Positions 6,979-16,177 are shown, counted from the first letter of the stretch. The stretch: 64,000 nt of DNA from Brevundimonas naejangsanensis (GCF_000635915.2 NZ_CP015614.1:975501-1039500), one strand, 5' to 3'. Translations and numbers: made by a program. Notes: generated from the letters alone by a model not told the origin.

Positions 6979-7955
6979 GCGAGCATCCGCGCGACCGGTT
7001 CGATCTGATCGCCGACCTCAAGGCCGAAGAGGCTTTTCTGGACGCGCTGGACCGTGGCCGTCTGCACCACGCCTGGCTTCTGTGCGGGGTCGAGGGATCG
7101 GGCAAGGCCAGCTTCGCCTATCGCGCCGCGCGGCGGCTGCTGGGCGCGGCGCCGGATTCTTCGCGCGGGCCGCTGGGCGCCGCGCCGCACGATCCCGTCA
7201 GTCGTCTGGTTTCGGCCCAGTCGCACCCTGATCTGCTGGTGCTTGAGCGTCTGGTCGAGGGCGGCAAGCAGAAGAAGTCGATCTCGGTCGAGCAGGCGCG
7301 CGACCTGCCGGAGTTCTTCGCCAAGAGCCCGTCTCAGGCGCGGCATCGGGTGGCGATCATCGACTCTGCCGACGACCTGAATGTCAATGCCGCCAATGCC
7401 TTGCTGAAAATTCTTGAGGAACCGCCTGAAAGCGGGGTTCTGTTCCTGGTGACGCACGCGCCGGGCCGTTTGCTGGCGACCATCCGCTCGCGGTGTCGCC
7501 GTCTCAGCTTTCCGGTCTGGCCTGAACATCGTCTGGCGGAACTGGTCGAGCGACGCACTGGCGTGTCGCTGTCCGAGGCGGATGAGGCGGCGCGCATGGC
7601 CGGCGGTTCTCCGGGCGCCGCGCTGGATCTGGCGTCTGGCGCCATGTCCGAAACGGATCGTCTGGCGCGCAGCTGGGTCGAAGGCGGCGCTGTGGACCGC
7701 GCCGAGCAACTGGCCGTGGCCGACGGCTTTCGCGGCGCTGAAGGGCAGGCGCGGTTCGACGCCCTGATGGATCGCCTGATCGCGGCGGTGAAGCGGCGCG
7801 CGGTCGAGACGGGCGGGCGCGAGGGCGCGCTGTGGGCTGAACTGTGGGGGCGGCTGTCGGAACTGCCGGACCGCGCGGCGGGCCTGAATATGGACAAGGG
7901 GGATGTGCTGGCTGGAGCTCTGGCCGACATCGCCCGCGTCAAGGCATCAGTATAA
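6975..7955 (+). CDS. holB: DNA polymerase III delta' subunit
   Basis: A 326-residue clamp-loader subunit. The Walker-like segment near residue 40 (HAWLLCGVEGSGKASFAYR) and the helix NVNAANALLKILEEPPESG are diagnostic. RCRRLSFPVW is the SRC-type arginine-finger motif, read here as IRSRCRRL. The start is TTG 6975, overlapping the tmk stop (TTGA). tatD follows 15 bp after, so the run is probably one transcript linking nucleotide supply and replication. Confidence 0.93.
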   Translation: MSEHPRDRFDLIADLKAEEAFLDALDRGRLHHAWLLCGVEGSGKASFAYRAARRLLGAAPDSSRGPLGAAPHDPVSRLVSAQSHPDLLVLERLVEGGKQKKSISVEQARDLPEFFAKSPSQARHRVAIIDSADDLNVNAANALLKILEEPPESGVLFLVTHAPGRLLATIRSRCRRLSFPVWPEHRLAELVERRTGVSLSEADEAARMAGGSPGAALDLASGAMSETDRLARSWVEGGAVDRAEQLAVADGFRGAEGQARFDALMDRLIAAVKRRAVETGGREGALWAELWGRLSELPDRAAGLNMDKGDVLAGALADIARVKASV

Positions 7956-7970
7956 GGGCGTTCACCTGAA

Positions 7971-8756
7971 ATGATCATCGACAGTCACGTCAATCTTCAC
8001 GCGCCCCAGTTCGATGAAGACCGCGACGCCGTGGTCGCGCGCGCGCGCGAAGCGGGCGTGCGGCTGATGGTCGAGATTTCGGACAAGCTGTCGACCTTTG
8101 ATGCGACCCATGCGCTGGCCATGAACAACGCCGACATCTGGTGCACGGTCGGGGTGCATCCGCATGAAGCCAAGGACTATGCCGATCTGACGGCCGATCA
8201 TCTGGTGGAGTTGGCGCAGCGCCCGCGCGTCATCGGCATCGGCGAGTGCGGGTTGGACTTCCATTACGATCTCAGCCCGCGCGATGTGCAGGCGGCGGTC
8301 TTCCGCCAGCATATCGAGGCGGCGCGCCGCACCGGGCTGCCGCTAGTCATCCATACCCGAGAAGCGGACGAGGTCATGGCCGACATCCTGCGCGAAGAAC
8401 ATGGGCGGGCGCCGTTCAAATTCCTCATGCACTGCTACACCAGCGGCATGGAGCTGGCTGAACTGGCTATGGAATTGGGCGGTTGGTTCTCTGTTTCCGG
8501 CATCGCCACCTTCAAGGCGGCCGAAGAGGTGAGGGCGGTGATCCGGCGGATGCCCGAAGACCGCATCATCGTCGAGACGGACTGCCCCTATCTGGCGCCC
8601 ATCCCGCATCGGGGCCGCCGCAACGAGCCCGCCTATGTCGGCCTGGTGCTGGCCAAGCTGGCCGAGATTCGCGGGTGGTCTCCGGAACAGGCGGATCGTC
8701 TGACGACCGACGCCTTCTTCAACCTGTTCGACCGTATCCCCCGGCCCGCCGAATGA
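7971..8756 (+). CDS. tatD: TatD-family metal-dependent hydrolase (DNase)
   Basis: A 261-residue TIM-barrel hydrolase. Conserved metal-site motifs are VGVHPHEAKDY, GECGLDFHYD, PLVIHTREA, LMHCYTSG and the final ETDCPYLAP. The first motif reads DSHVNLHAPQF: the usual HxH is HxN, intermediate between the common YcfH type and E. coli TatD itself, which has VNL there. This could alter the first metal site. Family members degrade DNA from the 3' end or remove D-aminoacyl groups. Its stop overlaps the next gene (ATGA). Confidence 0.92.
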   Translation: MIIDSHVNLHAPQFDEDRDAVVARAREAGVRLMVEISDKLSTFDATHALAMNNADIWCTVGVHPHEAKDYADLTADHLVELAQRPRVIGIGECGLDFHYDLSPRDVQAAVFRQHIEAARRTGLPLVIHTREADEVMADILREEHGRAPFKFLMHCYTSGMELAELAMELGGWFSVSGIATFKAAEEVRAVIRRMPEDRIIVETDCPYLAPIPHRGRRNEPAYVGLVLAKLAEIRGWSPEQADRLTTDAFFNLFDRIPRPAE

Positions 8757-9571
8757 GAGAGCTGGAGGTCGTCATCCTGGGGTGCGGTTCGTCGGGCGGG
8801 GTGCCGCGCGGCGACGGCGACTGGGGCGACTGTGATCCGGCCGAGCCGCGCAACCGGCGCACCCGCTGCTCCATGCTGGCGCGTCTTCATGGCCCGGATG
8901 GCGTCACCAGCGTGGTCATCGACACCTCGCCGGACTTCCGCCAGCAGATGCTGATGGCGGAAGTCCAGCATATCGACGGCGTCCTCTACACCCACGACCA
9001 TGCGGACCAGACCCACGGCATCGACGATCTGCGGGTTTTCGCCCACGCGCGAGGCCGCATTCCCGCCTGGATGGATGAGCCGACCCATGCGGCGCTGACG
9101 CGGCGGTTTGACTACATTTTCGAGAGCCAGCACGGTTATCCGGCCATCGTCGAGGCGCGGCCGCTTCCGCCGCACGGCCGTCAATGGAGCGTGCCTGGGC
9201 CAGGCGGCGACCTGCCGGTGGCGACGTTCGATCAGGCGCACGGCCCGATCCGATCGGTCGGCTACAGGATCGGCGGCGTGGTCTATTCCAGCGACGTCTC
9301 AGACCTCGATGATGAGGCGCTGGAAGCGGTGCGCGGGGCTGACCTGTGGATACTGGACGCTCTTCGCTATACGCCCCATCCGACCCACGCCCATGTCGAT
9401 AAGGCGCTGGACTGGATCGCGCGAGCGCGGGTGAAGCAGGCCGTCCTAACCAATCTGCACATTGACCTGGATTATCAGCGTTTGAAGCGGGAGCTTCCGA
9501 CCAATGTCGATGTCGCTTATGACGGTTGGCGTAGCCGAATCTTGCTGGACGAGGCTCAGGCTGGGGAGTGA
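8753..9571 (+). CDS. MBL-fold phosphodiesterase-like hydrolase (PhnP/RNase Z type)
   Basis: A 272-residue metallo-beta-lactamase-fold protein. The N-terminal LGCGSSGGVPR and the metal motif YTHDHADQTHGIDDLR match the PhnP branch, which acts on cyclic nucleotides or cyclic phosphates. YSSDVSDLDDEAL and NLHIDLDY supply the later ligands. I chose ATG 8753, inside the tatD stop, because a longer frame upstream only shadows tatD. The substrate is unknown; translational coupling to tatD suggests a nucleic-acid clean-up role. Confidence 0.87.
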   Translation: MRELEVVILGCGSSGGVPRGDGDWGDCDPAEPRNRRTRCSMLARLHGPDGVTSVVIDTSPDFRQQMLMAEVQHIDGVLYTHDHADQTHGIDDLRVFAHARGRIPAWMDEPTHAALTRRFDYIFESQHGYPAIVEARPLPPHGRQWSVPGPGGDLPVATFDQAHGPIRSVGYRIGGVVYSSDVSDLDDEALEAVRGADLWILDALRYTPHPTHAHVDKALDWIARARVKQAVLTNLHIDLDYQRLKRELPTNVDVAYDGWRSRILLDEAQAGE

Positions 9572-9714
9572 CGCTCGCCTGTCCATGCAAGAATATGTGA
9601 TGTGCCACAGGGGTTTTATCGGCTATTCGCTCCGGCTGAGCTGCGGGCGGTGGGGCCCTCCATTGGTGTAACGGCGGCGTTGGGGGATTCTGCGCCGCGA
9701 ACCTGGACGACTGT

Positions 9715-10986
9715 ATGAAACGTATTTTCGCTTACCTCATCGTCGGGGCTATGATCCTCGGCGTTGTGACGGGCTGGGGCCTGAATAAATTTCTGACGGC
9801 GGATCAGGCTTCGGCCGCCGCGTCGAACCTCAATCTCATCACCGACATCTTTCTGCGTCTGATCAAGATGATCATCGCGCCGTTGGTGTTCACCACCCTG
9901 GTGGCGGGCATCGCCCATATGGAAGACGCCGCCTCGGTGGGGCGGATCGGCGTCAAGACCATGACCTGGTTCATCGGCGCCTCGATCGTGTCGCTAGTGC
10001 TGGGCCTGGTGATGGTCCAACTGCTGCAGCCCGGCGCGAACATGCACCTGCCCGAGGCGGTGGCTGCGACGGCCCCGGCGGCCTCGACCGACGCCTTCTC
10101 GTTGCACGGCTTCATCGCCCACCTGGTGCCGACCTCGATCTTCGACGCCATGGCCAGGAACGAGATCCTGCAGATCGTCGTCTTCTCAGTCTTCGTCGGC
10201 ACGGCGGTCGCCGCCCTGGACGACAAGGCGCCGGCGGTGCTGCACCTGGTCGAGCAGGCCGCCAGCATCATGCTGAAGGTGACCGAGTTCGTGATGAAGC
10301 TGGCGCCGTTCGCCATCTTCGCCGCCCTGGCCTCGACCATCGCCACCCAGGGGCTGGAGATGTTGGGCACCTACGCCAAGTTCGTGCTGGGCTTCTATGG
10401 TTCGATGGGCGTGCTGTGGGGCCTGCTGTTCGTGGCGGGCGCCGTGGTGCTGGGCAAGCGGGTGATCCCGCTGTTCCAGGCCATCCGCACCCCGACGCTG
10501 CTGGCCTTCTCGACGGCCAGCTCGGAAGCCGCCTATCCGCGCATCCTCGAGGCCCTGCCCAAGGTCGGCGTGCGCCGCCGTATCGTCAGCTTCGTCCTGC
10601 CGCTGGGCTATTCGTTCAACCTGGACGGGTCGATGCTCTACTGCACTTTCGGCACCATGTTCATCATGCAGGCCCACGGCGTGCATCTGAGCGTGTCGCA
10701 GCAGATCTTCATGCTCTTGCTGCTGATGGTGACGTCCAAGGGCATTGCGGGTATTCCGCGCGCCTCGCTGGTGGTGATCATGGCGACCCTGACCTACTTC
10801 GGCCTGCCGGAAGCCTGGATCGCTATCGTGCTGGGCGTCGACCACCTGCTCGACATGGGCCGCTCGGCCACCAACGTCGTCGGCAACTCCGTCGCCGCCG
10901 CCGTGGTCGCCAAGTGGGAAGGCGAACTGGACGACATCCCAGCAGCGGACAGCGCGGACGGCGAGCCGCAGCCCGCCGCCCTCTGA
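9715..10986 (+). CDS. Dicarboxylate/amino acid:cation symporter (DctA/GltP family)
   Basis: A 423-residue secondary transporter of the DAACS family with about eight helices and two re-entrant loops. Key segments are LIKMIIAPLVFTTLVAGIAH near the N-terminus, the serine-rich hairpin LLAFSTASSEAAYPR, the cation-site helix PLGYSFNLDGSMLY and DHLLDMGRSATNVVGNSVAA in the last helix. The substrate is probably a C4-dicarboxylate or acidic amino acid. It stands alone, with a 143-bp region upstream in which I see no clear regulator site and a strong terminator downstream. Confidence 0.92.
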   Translation: MKRIFAYLIVGAMILGVVTGWGLNKFLTADQASAAASNLNLITDIFLRLIKMIIAPLVFTTLVAGIAHMEDAASVGRIGVKTMTWFIGASIVSLVLGLVMVQLLQPGANMHLPEAVAATAPAASTDAFSLHGFIAHLVPTSIFDAMARNEILQIVVFSVFVGTAVAALDDKAPAVLHLVEQAASIMLKVTEFVMKLAPFAIFAALASTIATQGLEMLGTYAKFVLGFYGSMGVLWGLLFVAGAVVLGKRVIPLFQAIRTPTLLAFSTASSEAAYPRILEALPKVGVRRRIVSFVLPLGYSFNLDGSMLYCTFGTMFIMQAHGVHLSVSQQIFMLLLLMVTSKGIAGIPRASLVVIMATLTYFGLPEAWIAIVLGVDHLLDMGRSATNVVGNSVAAAVVAKWEGELDDIPAADSADGEPQPAAL

Positions 10987-11015
10987 CGCCGGTCCAGTCC
11001 AACAAGAAGCAGGGG

Positions 11016-11047
11016 GCGTGGAGAGATCATCTCCACGCTCTTTTTCT
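11016..11047 (+). terminator. Intrinsic terminator of the symporter gene
   Basis: A perfect 9-bp stem (GCGTGGAGA with TCTCCACGC) around loop GATCA is followed by a T-rich tail (TCTTTTTCTT). It sits 30 bp after the symporter stop and insulates it from the riboswitch region. Confidence 0.9.
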
Positions 11048-11121
11048 TGGGTGTAAGGTCGCAGTCCGCCATGCCGGGCCGGGCGTTGCTGTTGACCTGA
11101 ACCGCGCGCGGCCCTACTGCG

Positions 11122-11318
11122 GCGGTCGCGTCAGGTTCCCCTCGACGGGGGATTAAAAGGGAACGGAGTGTGAAACTCCGGCTGTTCCCGCAACTGTAAG
11201 CGGTTAGCCCGCGCGTCAAACGCCACTGGCGGCTCGAGAGGTCACGACCTCATCGACTGCTGGGAAGGCGACGCGCACCGGCCTTGATCCGCGAGCCAGG
11301 AGACCTGCCTGTCGCCGT
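11122..11318 (+). ncRNA. Cobalamin (B12) riboswitch
   Basis: The leader upstream of the BtuB-like receptor carries the full B12-aptamer consensus in order: AGGTTCCC, AAAAGGGAAC, CTGTTCCCGCAACTGTAA (the B12 box loop), GCCACTG, CTGGGAAGGCG and GAGCCAGGAGACCTGCC. The outer arm pairs CGTCAGGT with ACCTGCCTG. Binding of adenosyl- or methylcobalamin should switch off receptor synthesis when the cofactor is plentiful. There is about 140 bp between the aptamer end and the receptor ATG for the expression platform. I see no strong U-tract terminator there, so control may be translational. Confidence 0.95.
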
Positions 11319-11458
11319 CGTTCTCCGCGCGGTCGGGATGTGCCGGGCGGTCGAGGCAACTCGTGTGACGACAGTCGTAAACCAGCCGCGTCAGCGGCCG
11401 CTTTCGCTCATCCGGGCGAGGGTCGGTCCGGCGCGGCGTCGTCATATGGAGACCCGGA

Positions 11459-13408
11459 ATGAACCGGACCGCATTCGCCGCCCTGGCCGCCGCCAGCCTT
11501 CTGGCCGCCGCCCCTTCTTTCGCTGCTGAAGCGCTCGATCAGCAAGCCGCCGCCCCCGATGTCGCGGGCCGCGCCGGCGCCACCGCCGTCGAGGACGTGG
11601 TCGTCACCGCCAACCGCTCGGCCCAGCCGATCGAGCGGGTCGGCGCTTCGGTCGCCGTCCTGACCCAGGCCGCCATTGAAGCGCGCCAGACGACCGCCGT
11701 GGCCGAGCTTCTGGCGCAGACGCCGGGCGTCAGCTACAGCCGCAACGGCGGCGTGGGCGCGGCCAACAGCCTGTATATCCGCGGCGCCGAGGGCCACCAC
11801 ACCGTCGTCCTGATCGACGGGGTCAAGCTGAACGACCCGTCCTCGACCCAGGGCGGCTTCAACTTCGGCAATCTGTTGGTCGGCGACGCGGCCCGCATCG
11901 AGGTTCTGCGCGGCGCCCAGTCGACCCTGTGGGGCAGTCAGGCCATCGGCGGCGTGGTGAACATCGTCACAACCGAGCCGACGGACGCCTTCCAGGGCGG
12001 CCTGGACGCAGAAGCCGGCGCGCGCGGCACGACCTATTTCCGCGGCGGCGTGGGCGGCGCCAATGAGCGCCTGAGCTGGCGCCTGGCGGCCAGCCGCTAC
12101 GCCACCGACGGTTTCTCGGCCTATGCCACGGGAACCGAAGACGACGGCTACGACAATACCGGCCTGTCGGGACGGTTGAATCTGAAGATCACCGACGCCG
12201 TGTCGCTGGATCTGCGCTCGGTCTGGTCCAGCGGGCGCGCAGACTTCGACGCCTGGAACGGCGACAGCCGCGACTATGGCAAGACGCAGGAGTTGGTCGC
12301 CTACGCCGGACTGAACATCGACCTTCTGGACGGCCGTTTCCGCAACCGCATCGGCTATGCCCACACCGATACGGATCGTCGCAACTTCAATCCGGACAAC
12401 AAAATCCAGCCCCTGACCTTCGATTCCGAAGGCCAGAACCGCCGCTGGGAGTATCAGGGCGCCTTCGCCGTCGCCGAGACGCTGAACACGACCTTCGGCG
12501 TCGAGCACGAAAAGTCTGAAATGAAGGCGCGCTCGCTCGGCGATTGGAATCCCAACGCAGACTACGGGCGCGGCGAGGCTGAGCTGAACAGCGTCTACGG
12601 CCAGGTTCAGTGGACTGTTTTGGACGGCCTGACCCTGACCGGCGGGCTGCGCTATGACGATCACGCCCAGTATGGCGACAATCTGCTGGGGCAGGTCGCG
12701 GCGGCCTGGGCGCTGAACGACGGCGCCACCGTCCTGCGCGCCAGCTGGGGGCAGGGCTTCCGCGCGCCGGGTCTGTACGAGCTCTACAGCGAGTACGGCA
12801 GCCTGGATCTGCAGCCTGAAGAAGCCGAGAGCTGGGAGATCGGCGTCGAACAACGCCTGTTCGACCGCGCCGTCGTCTCGGCGACCTATTTCCAGCGCGA
12901 TAGCGACAATGAGATCAACTACGCCAACTGCCTGCCCGGCGACGCTCACCCGATCTGCAGCCAGCCGTACGGCGGCTATTATCAGAACATCCAGAAGGCC
13001 GAGACCAAGGGCGTCGAACTGATCGGCCGTCTCGACGTGACCGAGCGCCTGCACCTGAACGCCAACTACACCTGGACGGACGCCAAGAACGCCGTCGGCG
13101 ATCATGAAGGCAAGCGTCTGCGCCTGCGTCCCGAGCACATGGGCAATCTCGCGGCCGACTACGACTGGGCCTTCGGTCTGAAAACCGGCCTGTCCGTTCG
13201 CTACGTGGGCGAGACCTTCAATGACCTGGCGAACGCGGTGAAGGTCGACGCCTTCACCTTGGTCGACCTGCTGGCCTCCTATCCGATCGACGACAATCTG
13301 GAAGTCTACGGCCGGATCGAGAACGCCTTCGACGAGGACTACCAGACCGTGCTGGGCTACGGCACGGCCGGTCGCGGCGTCTTCGGCGGCGTGCGCGTCC
13401 GCTTCTGA
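11459..13408 (+). CDS. btuB: BtuB-like TonB-dependent receptor (cobalamin uptake)
   Basis: A 649-residue outer-membrane receptor. A signal peptide (about residues 1-22) is followed by a TonB-box-like VEDVVVTANR, a plug domain (residues 45-160: TPGVSYSRNGGVGAANSLYI, then RGAQSTLWGSQAIGGVVNIV) and a 22-strand barrel ending in the aromatic GVRVRF. The B12 riboswitch upstream assigns the substrate as cobalamin or a corrinoid. No BtuFCD transporter genes lie beside it; the inner-membrane step must be encoded elsewhere. Confidence 0.93.
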   Translation: MNRTAFAALAAASLLAAAPSFAAEALDQQAAAPDVAGRAGATAVEDVVVTANRSAQPIERVGASVAVLTQAAIEARQTTAVAELLAQTPGVSYSRNGGVGAANSLYIRGAEGHHTVVLIDGVKLNDPSSTQGGFNFGNLLVGDAARIEVLRGAQSTLWGSQAIGGVVNIVTTEPTDAFQGGLDAEAGARGTTYFRGGVGGANERLSWRLAASRYATDGFSAYATGTEDDGYDNTGLSGRLNLKITDAVSLDLRSVWSSGRADFDAWNGDSRDYGKTQELVAYAGLNIDLLDGRFRNRIGYAHTDTDRRNFNPDNKIQPLTFDSEGQNRRWEYQGAFAVAETLNTTFGVEHEKSEMKARSLGDWNPNADYGRGEAELNSVYGQVQWTVLDGLTLTGGLRYDDHAQYGDNLLGQVAAAWALNDGATVLRASWGQGFRAPGLYELYSEYGSLDLQPEEAESWEIGVEQRLFDRAVVSATYFQRDSDNEINYANCLPGDAHPICSQPYGGYYQNIQKAETKGVELIGRLDVTERLHLNANYTWTDAKNAVGDHEGKRLRLRPEHMGNLAADYDWAFGLKTGLSVRYVGETFNDLANAVKVDAFTLVDLLASYPIDDNLEVYGRIENAFDEDYQTVLGYGTAGRGVFGGVRVRF

Positions 13409-13414
13409 TGCGAA

Positions 13415-13451
13415 GGCCGGGCCGCCCTGATGTCGGGGCGGCCCGGCCAAA
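13415..13451. terminator. Terminator hairpin between convergent genes
   Basis: A 13-bp perfect GC stem (GGCCGGGCCGCCC with GGGCGGCCCGGCC, loop of 8) lies 7 bp after the receptor stop and just past the stop of the convergent DUF2842 gene at 13455. It lacks a long T run on either side but is placed to end both transcripts. Confidence 0.65.
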
Positions 13452-13454
13452 CCT

Positions 13455-13649
13455 CTATTCCCGTTCGGCCCAGCGCAGCAGGGGAATGAGCGGCACGCCC
13501 CAGCCGATGCCCGCCACGGCGAAGAAGATCAGGTCGATCCACCAGGCCTTAGGCAACAGGGCGTGCAGCGTCACGGCGCCCCAGATCCAGAAGATCAGGA
13601 AGAACACCACCGCCACGGTGGCGACGAACCGGCGCGCGCGGGGCGGCAT
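13455..13649 (-). CDS. DUF2842 small membrane protein
   Basis: A 64-residue protein with two membrane helices, about residues 9-30 (VATVAVVFFLIFWIWGAVTL) and 36-58 (WWIDLIFFAVAGIGWGVPLI), and a basic N-terminus. This matches the DUF2842 family, which is found in alphaproteobacteria and has no known function. The start ATG overlaps the stop of the small gene upstream (TGATG), so the two are coupled. The much longer frame that extends through both small genes is a shadow of ctaA. Confidence 0.8.
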   Translation of the reverse strand: MPPRARRFVATVAVVFFLIFWIWGAVTLHALLPKAWWIDLIFFAVAGIGWGVPLIPLLRWAERE

Positions 13650-13900
13650 CAGCGCTTGTTCCTGAACAGGAAGAAGGCCGCCAGGCCGATCACCGTGGTC
13701 ACCAGCGACCACAGCAGCCACTCCCAGTCCGTCAGGGCGGCGACCGCAAAGACGCGAATGGCCAGGAAGGCGCCGCAGGCCGCGCTGACCAGGGCCACCA
13801 GGATGACGGCCCCTATGCCTCGTCGTCCTGTCAGAAGGTCGGCGATCCACGCCAGGGCCACGGCGCCGATGATGGCGATGGCGATCTCGATATATTGCAC
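13649..13900 (-). CDS. Small three-helix membrane protein
   Basis: An 83-residue hydrophobic protein started by GTG 13900 (VQYIEIAIAIIGAVALAWIA). It has three membrane spans separated by a TGRRG turn and an LTDWEW loop, and ends FFLFRNKR. It loosely resembles the GlsB/YeaQ group of small membrane proteins, but without the clear glycine motif I would not name it. It is coupled to the DUF2842 gene and divergent from ctaA across 138 bp. Confidence 0.65.
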   Translation of the reverse strand: MQYIEIAIAIIGAVALAWIADLLTGRRGIGAVILVALVSAACGAFLAIRVFAVAALTDWEWLLWSLVTTVIGLAAFFLFRNKR

Positions 13901-14038
13901 CGGCCGGCGCTCCCTGACTGCTGTGCGACGCTTTGGCGAAGAAAGCGACTCGATCTTGCCACGCGGGAGGGGCATATCCCTCGGTTCCGCCGCCTGTGAA
14001 GAGGCGGCAAGCATATCGGGGCGAACGGCAGGCGTCGA

Positions 14039-15094
14039 ATGAAGCGTATTGGGGATTTGGATCGCAGCCGCGCTGTGGCGCTGTGGCTGTTCTTCTGCGC
14101 GACCTTGGTGTTCGCAATGATCGTGGTCGGGGGCGCGACGCGCCTGACCGGATCGGGTCTGTCGATCACGGAATGGAAGCCCATCATGGGCGCGCTGCCG
14201 CCGATGAACCACGCCGACTGGGTCGAGGCGTTCGACAAGTACAAGGCCATCCCCCAGTACACCGAAGTGAACGCCGGCATGAGCATGGCGCAGTTCCAGT
14301 ACATTTTCTGGTGGGAGTGGGCGCATCGGCTGCTGGGGCGTCTGATCGGCGCCGTCTTCGCCTTGCCCTTCATCGCCTTCCTGGCCTTCCGGGCGATCCC
14401 GCGTCGTCTGATCGGCCGCTGCGCCGTTCTTCTGGCCCTGGGCGGCCTGCAGGGGCTGATCGGCTGGTGGATGGTGTCCAGCGGCCTGGCCGAGCGCGTC
14501 GATGTAGCCCCGGAACGTCTGGCGACCCATCTGGGCCTGGCCTTCGTGATTTTTGCGGGCCTGATTTGGACGGGGCTGGAGGCGTGGGCCGGGGTTGACG
14601 CCAACCGTCCGTCGCGCGCCTGGACCTGGGCCGCGGGCCTGCTGCTGGGCGGGGTCTTCGTCCAGTGTCTGTTGGGTGGCCTGGTGGCGGGCGCCAAGGC
14701 GGGCCTGATCTACACGGACTGGCCGCTGATGAACGGAGCCTTCTTCCCGCCGATCGCGTGGGGGCAGGGGGCGTTGGCTTTCCTGCATGATCAGGGGCTG
14801 GTGCAACTGAACCACCGCATCGGCGCCTATGCCTTGCTGTTCGCCGGTACCTTCTATGCGGTCCAGGCCCTGCGCGGACGTCTGGACGGCGGGCTGGGCG
14901 TCGCCGCGGTCATCTTTGCGGGCGCGCTGTGGTTCCAGGCAGGCCTGGGCGTCATGACCCTGATCCACGCTGTGCCCGTGACCCTGGGCGTTATGCACCA
15001 GGCTGTGGCGGCGCTGGTGCTGGGCGTGGCGACCGCGAACCTTTGGCTGGTGCGACGTTCGCGGCCCCGGATGTTCGCGTCCACCCTGCGCTGA
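14039..15094 (+). CDS. ctaA: Heme A synthase
   Basis: A 351-residue, eight-helix inner-membrane enzyme that oxidises the C8 methyl of heme O to give heme A for cytochrome oxidase. The two-fold repeat and heme-ligand histidines are visible: [55 protein letters not shown] and [14 protein letters not shown]. This is the alphaproteobacterial/mitochondrial CtaA form. Its oxidase genes are not in the window. A strong terminator follows. Confidence 0.95.
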   Translation: MKRIGDLDRSRAVALWLFFCATLVFAMIVVGGATRLTGSGLSITEWKPIMGALPPMNHADWVEAFDKYKAIPQYTEVNAGMSMAQFQYIFWWEWAHRLLGRLIGAVFALPFIAFLAFRAIPRRLIGRCAVLLALGGLQGLIGWWMVSSGLAERVDVAPERLATHLGLAFVIFAGLIWTGLEAWAGVDANRPSRAWTWAAGLLLGGVFVQCLLGGLVAGAKAGLIYTDWPLMNGAFFPPIAWGQGALAFLHDQGLVQLNHRIGAYALLFAGTFYAVQALRGRLDGGLGVAAVIFAGALWFQAGLGVMTLIHAVPVTLGVMHQAVAALVLGVATANLWLVRRSRPRMFASTLR

Positions 15095-15113
15095 GCCGTC
15101 AGCACGGCTGAAC

Positions 15114-15150
15114 AAAAAGGCCGCCCTCCGGATCGGAGGGCGGCCTTTTC
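15114..15150. terminator. Strong bidirectional terminator
   Basis: A 12-bp perfect stem (GGCCGCCCTCCG with CGGAGGGCGGCC, loop GAT) is flanked by AAAAA on the left and TTTT on the right. It ends both ctaA and the convergent cobS gene. Confidence 0.93.
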
Positions 15151-15172
15151 AATATGGCGATGCGCTAGGGCG

Positions 15173-16177
15173 TCAGCCGATCTTCACCCGCGTTGCCGAT
15201 TCCGGCAGGTCCTCGCCGAAGGCGCGCTGATAGAACTCGGCGATGGTCGGCCGCTCCAGCTCGTCGCACTTGTTCAGGAAGGTCAGCCGGAAGCTCAGGG
15301 CCAGGTCGCCGCCGAAGATGATGGCGTTCTGGGCCCAGGTGATGACCGTGCGGGGCGACATGACGGTCGAGATGTCGCCGTTCATGAAGGCGTTGCGGGT
15401 CATGTCGGCGACGCGGACCATGGCGGCGATCTGACGGCGGCCGTCGGCCGTGTCGTACTCAGGCGCCTTGGCCACGACGATCTCGGCTTCCACGTCGTGG
15501 TCGAGATAGTTCAGCGTGGTGACGATGTTCCAGCGGTCCAGCTGCGCCTGATTGATCTGCTGGGCGCCGTGATACAGGCCCGTGGTGTCGCCCAGACCGA
15601 CCGTGTTCGAGGTCGCGAACAGGCGGAACCACTTGTTCGGACGGATGACCCGGTTCTGGTCCAGCAAGGTCAGACGCCCTTGCGCCTCCAGCACGCGCTG
15701 GATGACGAACATCACGTCGGGGCGGCCCGCGTCGTATTCGTCGAACACCAGGGCGACCGGGCGTTGCAGCGACCACGGCAGGATGCCTTCGCGGAATTCG
15801 GTGATCTGCTTGCCGTCTTTCAGGACGATGGCGTCCTTGCCGATCAGGTCGATCCGGCTGACGTGGGCGTCCAGGTTCACGCGCACCATCGGCCAGTTCA
15901 GGCGGGCGGCGACCTGCTCGATGTGGGTCGACTTGCCGGTGCCGTGATAGCCCTGGACCATCACGCGGCGGTCGTAGGCGAAGCCCGCGCAGATGGCGAG
16001 CGTCGTCTGCGGATCGAACCGATAGGATTCGTCGATCTCAGGCACATGGCTGTCGCGCGTCTCGAAGGCGGGCACGACCATGTCGGAATCGATGCCGAAC
16101 GCTTCTTTCAGCGTGACCTTGCGGTGCGGTTCCAGCGTGACGAGCGGATCGGGGGAGGCGTCGAGCGGAGAGGTCAT
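15173..16177 (-). CDS. cobS: CobS-type cobaltochelatase AAA+ subunit
   Basis: A 334-residue AAA+ ATPase. CobS works with CobT and CobN to insert cobalt into hydrogenobyrinate diamide. Walker A is [19 protein letters not shown] (about residues 80-97), Walker B is [13 protein letters not shown], and sensor region is [21 protein letters not shown] chose ATG 16177 over GTG 16186. No CobT or CobN gene is nearby. In many Caulobacterales cobS sits near bolA and a J-domain gene, as here. Confidence 0.93.
   Translation of the reverse strand: MTSPLDASPDPLVTLEPHRKVTLKEAFGIDSDMVVPAFETRDSHVPEIDESYRFDPQTTLAICAGFAYDRRVMVQGYHGTGKSTHIEQVAARLNWPMVRVNLDAHVSRIDLIGKDAIVLKDGKQITEFREGILPWSLQRPVALVFDEYDAGRPDVMFVIQRVLEAQGRLTLLDQNRVIRPNKWFRLFATSNTVGLGDTTGLYHGAQQINQAQLDRWNIVTTLNYLDHDVEAEIVVAKAPEYDTADGRRQIAAMVRVADMTRNAFMNGDISTVMSPRTVITWAQNAIIFGGDLALSFRLTFLNKCDELERPTIAEFYQRAFGEDLPESATRVKIG

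Noticed and set aside
11408..13450. A 680-codon minus-strand frame covering the receptor gene
   Set aside because: It is a full antisense shadow of btuB. Its product is made of Val/Ala/Gly/Gln repeats typical of antisense high-GC codons, and the receptor has riboswitch and barrel evidence.
13901..15115. Minus-strand frame of ~490 codons merging with the small three-helix protein
   Set aside because: It is antisense to ctaA. Only the last 83 codons have membrane-protein character and a plausible GTG start.
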